A stretch of DNA of 12,595 bases from an uncultured Lachnospiraceae bacterium (GTDB lineage Bacteria; Bacillota; Clostridia; Lachnospirales; Lachnospiraceae): contig CAUCWU010000030.1 of NCBI GenBank assembly GCA_958446555.1, positions 1-12,595 of the forward strand. The letters run 5' to 3'. The number at the start of each line of letters is the position of its first letter. Positions within the stretch are counted from its first letter, which is position 1. Below the pieces are notes generated by a model. That model searched no databases. It saw only the letters and a program-made list of their open reading frames with translations, and was not told where the DNA came from. Position numbers and translations under genes: made by a program. This document shows positions 6,800-12,595 of this stretch, in pieces.

Positions 6800-9700
6800 T
6801 CAGACAAGTAAAAATGTCTTGATTTCAAAAGGTTTGATCTCAAATTGGACTTTTTGCCCATCAAATGCCAGCATTTTTTCCTGGTTTTCCATCAGATCGC
6901 ACTCATACACGCTTTCTGGGCAAAGAGCGGACAGATCCCATGTTGCCTTTGTGCGAATACCAGACGACTCATAAATACGCACAATCAGGCCCTTTTCATC
7001 CTCTGAACGCTTTACAGAAGTCACAATGACATTCGGCGCTGATACCTTGCACATCGAATACACAGCTTTTTCAGCAAAAATAGATGGCTTTGCCTCTGGC
7101 GCTTCCCTTTGCAATTTGGTTGACAAAATTGGTTTTTCGTTTAGCAAACCTGCCTCCTGAACCACTTTTGCCTTTCTCCAATCGCCCTCATGTGGATACA
7201 GTGCATAGGTAAGCTCATGAACACCCTTGTCGGCATCCGGATACGGGAAAATACCAGAAGTCAAAAGAGTCAAACCAACTGAACTATCCTCAAATGAATA
7301 GCCAAAACGACCGTCATTTAACAATGCGACACCATACTCTGGCTCGGACAAATCGACAAAACGGTGAGCACATACCTCAAACTGTGCCCTCTGCCAGCTT
7401 GTATTTTTGTGAGTTGGGCGTTCGATTACACCATATGGGATCTCACATGCTGCTGTTCTTGTCATCAGATCAAAGTGAAACTCTGCCTTTACTAGCTGCT
7501 GCTCTTCTCTCCAATTGATCTTTGTCTTAAAGTCGATTCGTCTTGTATGAGCAAAAAATACAATGTCCTGCTCAACATTGGACGACTGATAGGAAAGTGT
7601 CGTGTGAAGAATTGCGCATACGCTGCCGTTTTGTGTCAGTTTGCACGGACTAGCTGCCTTCATCTTCCAGTGCTTTCTTGTATAGTAGGACTCGACATTC
7701 CATGCATCATAGTCCTTTGGAATATCCTCATAGACAACAAGCTCATTTCCAACCGTTCCTGACATAAGGATTTCTCTTTCTGCCAACTTATCATAGAGAG
7801 AGGTAATCTCGCCAAGTTCATTCCAAGAAACGACGTAGTAAGGAGTCTCAAGTGTCTGTTCCTCTTGCAAGGTGAATGGACTAAAGTTGTCTTTCAAAGA
7901 TTCTTTTTCGCATTTCGTTGCTTCCAAATGCAGATATCCCTTTGCCGGAAGGGTCACTTTGACAAGTGTTGTGCCATTAGGAAGCTCTTGCTGGCTTCCT
8001 GCATTTTCAAAGGACACCGCTTTTTCATCGCCAACTTCAATACCGCATGACTGTAAGGTTTTCTGATCGACTGCAATGATCTGTTCTGCGTCAAAGCCAA
8101 GTGGGTTCCATACGGTAATACCCAACTTTTGATTTCCTAGAATTGCATCGACTGCTTTATTAATCACTTCATCGTCCATTGCCTGAATCTTTGCATAGTC
8201 GATATCGGACTGTTCATAAACTTCACCGATTGCAGAGCCTGGCAAAATATCATGAAACTGATTTAATAATAGAAGCTTCCATGCCTGATCGAGTATCTCT
8301 TTCGGATATGTATAACCATCTGCACCGTTTTTCTTTTGCATCCACCATGCAAGAGAAGCTAGCCATTCTGCCTGCTGATTCTTGTTCTCGCAAAGTCGAT
8401 TGTTTTTCTTATTCTCAGCAATTGAGCTGAAGGTGCCGCGGTGATACTCCAAATACAGATCGCCATACCAGGTATTTAGCTTTTTGCCCTTCAAGTTTTC
8501 ATCAAGTACCTGAAGATACTCATGAAGACCAGACAATTTTACCTTCGGTACACTTGGAATGCCATAGGAAAGACGCTTGCTCTCCTCAAGCATGCCCTCA
8601 GTTGGGCCACCACCGCCGTCCCCATAGCCGTAAACCGTCAAAACAGCATCGTTTAATTCTTTGTTTCGATAATTTTGCCAAGTTCCCATTGTCTGACTCG
8701 CATTCTGTCTTCCATTGTATGTTACCTCACGAACTGGCTTTTCAAAACGCTCTGGATACGACTCATAATTTTTCGTTGTGATATAAAGACCGGTCACACG
8801 GCTTCCATCGATTCCCTCCCAAGTGAAGGTATCGTCCGGCTGCTGGTCAGCATCGTTCCAACCCATCTTGGTTGTCAAAAAGTAGCGAATGCCACTTCTT
8901 TTCATGATCTGTGGCAATGCACCCAAGAAGCCAAATGCATCTGGCAGCCACAAAATCTCCTGATTTTCAATGCCGAGCTCTTCTTTAAAGAATTTCTTTC
9001 CGTACAGGATCTGACGAATTAACGACTCGCCGCTGGTCAGATTGCTGTCAGACTCAAGCCACATTGCACCGTCTGCTTCCCATCTGCCTTCCTTTACGCG
9101 TTCCTTTACCTGCTCGAAAATCTCTGGTGCCTCTTCCTTTACATATTCGTACAGCTGTGGCTGACTTAAAAAGAATCGGTACTCCGGATAGCGCTTCATC
9201 AAGTACAAAACAGTGGAAAAGCTTCGAACAGCCTTCTCTCTTGTCTGTCGAAGTGGCCATTTCCATGCCACATCGATATGAGTATGACCAAGTGCATAGA
9301 CGGTTGGGCACTCGCCCCAATCCTTCTCGTATAGATTTTCCTTTAACCATGCACTTGCCTTTTTCAGTGACTCTCGATACTTTTTGCTTCCCTTCACGCG
9401 AAGATCTAACAAATCTCCTGCCTGATTTAACAGTTCCAGAAGCTTTCTTCGATTTTCATCTTCTGGACGAAGCTGCTTTGCCGTCTCAAGTGGAAGCTTC
9501 ATATCATAGTAAAGTGCCTCTGCCTCTGGCTCTTTTGCAAACAGCTTTATATATAGGAAGTTACTCTTTCCTGGGCTGTTGACGTAGGCATACAGACGAA
9601 TCTCATAGGACTCACCTGGAACAGCACTATCACTTAAAATCACCTCATGATGATTCAAATCCATCGCACAGGTCAGCTTTCCATTTATGTAGACCATGAT

Positions 9701-10114
9701 CTGCGGATTATCGGTATTCCAGATGTCATCGGCACCAGTATCCAGTGAAAAGCCAACAATGCGTCCTTTCATTGCCTCGGTCAATGTCACAGAAAACGCA
9801 AATATTGCATGATAGTCTGGACCTCCCCAAGTATCTGTACAATCAAATTCTGGCCAATTGCTGCAGTCTTCTAATACACGGCCTCTTTTTGCATAGCCTC
9901 TTGTGTGAGTTGCATCCAGATTCGGCTTTATGCCGTATTTTGCACTCTCGTCAAGTTCACAGATCTGTGATTCTTGTTCAGAAGTTTTATTGTTTTCGTC
10001 TGCCATTAGATCCAAGAAGCGAACCTGTCGGATCACTTCAAGTGTCGTTCTTCGCTCGTTTTTTAAGCGATTCACATACGCTTCCACGCGATTTAAATAG
10101 TCTAGGGGTCTCAT
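6800..10114 (-). CDS. GH38-family alpha-mannosidase
   Basis: A 1,104-residue protein, typical of large bacterial GH38 enzymes, which release alpha-linked mannose by a retaining, zinc-dependent mechanism. Numbered from the chosen ATG, the catalytic domain opens with HTHIDVAWKW at 277-286, where H279 and D281 match zinc ligands. It continues with WLPDAFGF around D392, the position of the zinc-binding nucleophile, and reaches NQFHDILPGSAI with H621. GYGDGGGGP near 496-504 and YLEYHRGTFSS near 554-564 are further family landmarks. A beta-rich N-terminal domain precedes it and beta-sandwich domains follow. There is no signal peptide, so it acts on imported oligosaccharide. The start was set at the ATG at 10114 because GGGAGG sits six bases upstream; a TTG 18 bp further up would place that site inside the gene. 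It follows the CehA/McbA gene by about 20 bp, so they are co-transcribed. The exact linkage cleaved is not evident. Confidence 0.96.
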   Translation of the reverse strand: MRPLDYLNRVEAYVNRLKNERRTTLEVIRQVRFLDLMADENNKTSEQESQICELDESAKYGIKPNLDATHTRGYAKRGRVLEDCSNWPEFDCTDTWGGPDYHAIFAFSVTLTEAMKGRIVGFSLDTGADDIWNTDNPQIMVYINGKLTCAMDLNHHEVILSDSAVPGESYEIRLYAYVNSPGKSNFLYIKLFAKEPEAEALYYDMKLPLETAKQLRPEDENRRKLLELLNQAGDLLDLRVKGSKKYRESLKKASAWLKENLYEKDWGECPTVYALGHTHIDVAWKWPLRQTREKAVRSFSTVLYLMKRYPEYRFFLSQPQLYEYVKEEAPEIFEQVKERVKEGRWEADGAMWLESDSNLTSGESLIRQILYGKKFFKEELGIENQEILWLPDAFGFLGALPQIMKRSGIRYFLTTKMGWNDADQQPDDTFTWEGIDGSRVTGLYITTKNYESYPERFEKPVREVTYNGRQNASQTMGTWQNYRNKELNDAVLTVYGYGDGGGGPTEGMLEESKRLSYGIPSVPKVKLSGLHEYLQVLDENLKGKKLNTWYGDLYLEYHRGTFSSIAENKKNNRLCENKNQQAEWLASLAWWMQKKNGADGYTYPKEILDQAWKLLLLNQFHDILPGSAIGEVYEQSDIDYAKIQAMDDEVINKAVDAILGNQKLGITVWNPLGFDAEQIIAVDQKTLQSCGIEVGDEKAVSFENAGSQQELPNGTTLVKVTLPAKGYLHLEATKCEKESLKDNFSPFTLQEEQTLETPYYVVSWNELGEITSLYDKLAEREILMSGTVGNELVVYEDIPKDYDAWNVESYYTRKHWKMKAASPCKLTQNGSVCAILHTTLSYQSSNVEQDIVFFAHTRRIDFKTKINWREEQQLVKAEFHFDLMTRTAACEIPYGVIERPTHKNTSWQRAQFEVCAHRFVDLSEPEYGVALLNDGRFGYSFEDSSVGLTLLTSGIFPYPDADKGVHELTYALYPHEGDWRKAKVVQEAGLLNEKPILSTKLQREAPEAKPSIFAEKAVYSMCKVSAPNVIVTSVKRSEDEKGLIVRIYESSGIRTKATWDLSALCPESVYECDLMENQEKMLAFDGQKVQFEIKPFEIKTFLLV

Positions 10115-10133
10115 TTTTTTCCTCCCAATCAAA

Positions 10134-11743
10134 TTATTTTAAGAAGATCGGATTTGCGATTGCAAGATTGTTCTCGCCACCGTCTGCGACAAATACGACC
10201 CATGCAGCATCGCCAAAGTCGAATGCATCCTGTGCCATCTCGTAGGTATAACCATCTTTGCTGTCTTTTGGTTAACGCCTGTGTAGAGCCAGATATGATC
10301 TACTGGCTTTTTGGAGAATACAGAAACGGCCAATTTTCCTTTCTTGTCGGTGAGTGCTGCCTCCTCACCAAATTTTGCACCGTTTACGCTTACTTCCATA
10401 ACTGGACCGTTGCTGATGAAGCTATGTCCCTCGCGGATTGCCTGAAGAATTTCCTCTGGCTGATTCTTTTCATCTGTAAATACATAATTATGGATATTGG
10501 ACGGTGTGTTGGACTGCTCTACCCAAGCAAGAAGTCGCGGCCATACCTTTGTGTAAAGCTGGGTCAGATAGGCTACCTTTTCATTCATCTGCTCTGGATA
10601 GATTTCTGGATGAGTTGTCATGGTATCCATCAGCCAATTTAGCCACTCAGTCATGCCAAAATAGTCATCACCATAAATGTTGTGGGTATCGCTTCCAGTT
10701 GTTGCTGTTAAGCGCTTTCCCTTCTCAAGAAGAGACAACCATTTATCGAATGCCTTTGTATTGATTGTGCCTGTTGCAAATGGGGTTGCTCCGTTCCAGA
10801 TTTCCATCGACTCAAAGATTTCTGCCATATCCCAGAACTTGCTGTTGTAGCGGGTGGAAAAACTGATATCAAATGGATGATTCACCTGTGGAAGACCGCC
10901 TTTTTCGCGAATCTCTTTACAAATTCGAATAAATTCACTGCGAAGCTTATCATCTGTGCGGTCACTTCCATTTGGAATCTCATAAATCACATCGTCATCC
11001 ACACCAAGCTGTAACACATGGCCGTTTGAAGTTGAAATCTCTTTTGAGACAATCGGCACAAAATCGTGTGCTTGTTTCCTCCACTCATCATGGTTTAATA
11101 CATTGTGATGATCGCTCAGTGCGCCAAACTGCATGCCAAGCGACTTCATAGAGCGGCATACCTGATCTGGTGTCTCGATAACCGGATCAGTTCCGCCGTA
11201 AGCTGGGCTACTGTATACACTGTGATGATGCAAATCACCTGCCATCCAACCATTGTCAGTCAGATGTGCAATACGAGTAAGTTCTGACTGTAGGCTTGTC
11301 GTTTCATCTTTCTTGATTTCAAATGAGATCCACTCAGTACTATACTCTGGTCCATGGGTCACCTCTGCCTCATAGTTTCCGCATGGAAGAGTTGCTACTA
11401 ACGTTCCATCCTCCTCTGTCACCAGACGGCGGAGTGAAAAACGGGTGCGAATCGTATGCTCTTTGTTGTCCCAAATTTTTACCTGCGCCACAATTGGCTG
11501 ACCATTTTCGGTAACAGCAAATTGTACTTTTCCAAACTCACTTCCCGGTGCCTGTAAATTGTAATAATAGCCTGCCTGCCCTGCACATCTTTGAAGAAAC
11601 TGTAACGTATTTAAAAGCTCCTCCGGATCTAATTTTTCAAGAAGCTTATCCGTTTTTTGTGTCTCCATCTGATTTTCTTTCTCTTCTGTTTCTTGTGTTG
11701 TCTCCATCTCTTTCCAAAGCTCGATCAGCTTATGAATCTTCAT
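10134..11743 (-). pseudogene. CehA/McbA-family PHP metallohydrolase, frameshifted near the 3' end
   Basis: About 537 codons once a single missing base is restored. Residues 65-150 look like a carboxypeptidase-regulatory-like beta domain (G-x-P, then EDG and LPCGNYEAEV). The PHP domain follows with GDLHHHS at 169-175, SDHHNV at 210-215, E235, H241, NHP at 288-290 and GSDTHN at 350-355, so the metal site is complete. Near residue 493 the frame ending WLYTGVNQK continues as an implausible basic tail to a stop at 10139. The -1 frame instead gives a sensible end (DSKDGYTYEMAQDAFDFGDA to NPIFLK) with its stop at 10134-10136. A TAA in that frame at 10273-10275 limits the crossover to the T4 run at 10267-10270 or just after it. 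A missing A in the coding-strand run explains this; it may be a sequencing error. Only about the last 44 residues are affected. No signal peptide is seen. The substrate is unknown; the family includes hydrolases of ester and phosphoester type. Confidence 0.85.
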
Positions 11744-11782
11744 TTCTCTTTGCCTTCTCTCTTACACTTTTCTCTACTCAAT

Positions 11783-11827
11783 TTGATATCTGCGAATTGT
11801 TCCGCTATTTTTCAACCTTTGTATCAC
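11783..11827 (-). promoter_or_regulatory. Shared 45-bp promoter-like element, copy 2
   Basis: This is the second copy of the element at 3060-3104, in the same orientation, and it ends 39 bp before the CehA/McbA start. TTGAAA (11810-11815) and CAGATA (11787-11792) are 17 bp apart. It overlaps the last codon of the GH28 gene. This implies that the CehA/McbA-mannosidase pair can be transcribed independently of GH28. Confidence 0.58.
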
Positions 11828-12595
11828 TCAATCACAATTGCCTCTAATTCTGGTCTTGCAGCCTCGCCCCTGAAGCCCTCAATCACCAGATCCTTGCAAT
11901 CCTGCGCATGAATTGCCTCTCCAAAGCAATCGCGCTCTTCCCCCTCGAAGGTAACACGGCTGTTTCGAATGGTAACACCATCTGCTCTTCTCATATAGAA
12001 GCCGGCACTTGGAATCTCCTCAATTTTCTGACCAAATCCCGGTCTTAAATCATATAAGCCCTTTGGCCACTTGCTCTTAGAATGAATTTTTACCTTTACA
12101 TCCTCAAACAGCACATCCTCGATATGGTTTCCATCACTTCCAGACAAAAATACACCATTTTCAGAATCACAGGTGATATTTCTAAATGTAACACCTGAAA
12201 TATGACCAGACTGCTTTTCTGGAACACGATTATGTGTTGTGATGCTGATCGGCTCTCCACAACCCCACCAGCAATCAGCAAAACGACGCGTCTCGATGAT
12301 GATATTGGAGAACATTGCATTCTTTACATGACCGCCATCACGAATCTGAATGGAAATTCCGCGATTGCTTCCACTAATAATACAATTGTTTACCGTCAAA
12401 TTTTCAAAATCTCCGGTTCCCTCTGTTCCAATCTTTAATGCAGCTGATGTAGAAATTAACGTACAATCACTGATTAACACATTCTTTGTTGGGCCATACT
12501 CCATGTTTCCTGCTGAACTCTTTAAGCAGATACAGTCATCTCCACACTCAATATGGCAGCCGATAATTCTTACGTTTGTACTGTGATCTGGATCA
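11824..12595 (-). CDS. GH28-family right-handed beta-helix glycosidase, C-terminal part
   Basis: The frame is open to the right edge, so the N-terminus is missing; 256 residues are visible. The fold is a pectinase-type beta-helix with repeated N-V-x-I-x-x-C turns. The first visible residues DPDHSTNVRI and then GDDCICLKS (visible 18-26) correspond to the GH28 segment containing the paired catalytic aspartates D19 and D20. CWWGCGEPI near 108-116 also occurs in bacterial GH28 proteins. Two hallmarks of polygalacturonases are altered. The catalytic-histidine position of the GHG motif reads SAA (residues 50-52), and the R-I-K substrate motif reads RGISIQ (78-83). The enzyme may therefore act on something other than plain homogalacturonan. 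A signal peptide cannot be judged. Its TGA stop lies 80 bp before the CehA/McbA start. Confidence 0.88.
   Translation of the reverse strand, partial: DPDHSTNVRIIGCHIECGDDCICLKSSAGNMEYGPTKNVLISDCTLISTSAALKIGTEGTGDFENLTVNNCIISGSNRGISIQIRDGGHVKNAMFSNIIIETRRFADCWWGCGEPISITTHNRVPEKQSGHISGVTFRNITCDSENGVFLSGSDGNHIEDVLFEDVKVKIHSKSKWPKGLYDLRPGFGQKIEEIPSAGFYMRRADGVTIRNSRVTFEGEERDCFGEAIHAQDCKDLVIEGFRGEAARPELEAIVIE

Noticed and set aside
6239..6811. A 190-codon plus-strand reading frame
   Set aside because: It lies opposite a clear permease gene and its upstream gap, shows no recognisable domain and has no good ribosome site. It is a shadow of the permease.
10115..10132. An upstream TTG start adding six residues to the GH38 protein
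   Set aside because: The added codons contain the GGGAGG ribosome site that correctly serves the ATG at 10114.
9745..10245. A 166-codon plus-strand frame, with another at 9064-9582
   Set aside because: Both are antisense to conserved GH38 or PHP coding sequence, with shadow-like composition and no family resemblance.
10265..10276. Programmed -1 ribosomal frameshift in the CehA/McbA gene
   Set aside because: The run reads C-CAA-AAG in frame. The second codon could slip, but the CAA codon would re-pair poorly, and no clear downstream structure is seen. A lost base in the homopolymer is simpler.
1..12595. CRISPR arrays, tRNA or rRNA genes, insertion sequences, phage genes
   Set aside because: No regularly spaced repeats, cloverleaf or rRNA sequence, transposase or integrase coding frames were seen.

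Overview
The window reads as a carbohydrate-utilisation locus from a low-to-moderate GC Gram-positive bacterium, most likely a gut-type Clostridia such as a Lachnospiraceae relative. This is inferred from strong AGGAGG-type ribosome binding sites, an LplABC-style sugar ABC transporter with no dedicated ATPase, an AraC-type regulator, and the glycosidase families present. TGA is used as a stop. No species is claimed.

Layout. A divergent pair opens the window: a GH105 unsaturated-uronyl hydrolase (minus strand, cut by the left edge) and an AraC regulator (plus strand, 639-1562), separated by a 271-bp control region. The regulator converges on, and overlaps by 29 bp, a small minus-strand unit encoding a metallophosphoesterase followed by a YcdX-like PHP phosphatase (3022 to 1534). 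Upstream of that unit, and ending in a strong terminator at 3105-3135, lies a long minus-strand series. In transcription order it holds a GH28 beta-helix glycosidase (cut by the right edge), a CehA/McbA-type PHP metallohydrolase with an apparent one-base frameshift near its 3' end, a GH38 alpha-mannosidase, two ABC permeases and the solute-binding protein.

How the parts may work together. The binding protein and permeases import an oligosaccharide, presumably powered by a shared MsmX-like ATPase encoded elsewhere. The glycosidases without visible signal peptides (GH105, GH38) would trim it in the cytoplasm, removing an unsaturated uronate and alpha-mannosyl units. GH28 points to a pectin-like or other uronate-containing glycan. 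Three separate metal-dependent phosphoesterase-type proteins are unusual company and raise the possibility of a phosphorylated glycan or intermediate.

The least expected signal is a 45-bp sequence present twice (3060-3104 and 11783-11827), aligned without gaps at 33 of 45 positions. One copy sits in front of the metallophosphoesterase unit and the other in front of the CehA/McbA gene. It suggests that these two units share a promoter type or a regulator. Other points of interest are perfect extended -10 promoters before the first permease and before the binding protein, a GC-rich hairpin at the predicted 5' end of the binding-protein transcript, the absence of a lipobox cysteine in that binding protein, and direct repeats 22 bp apart in the AraC/GH105 control region.
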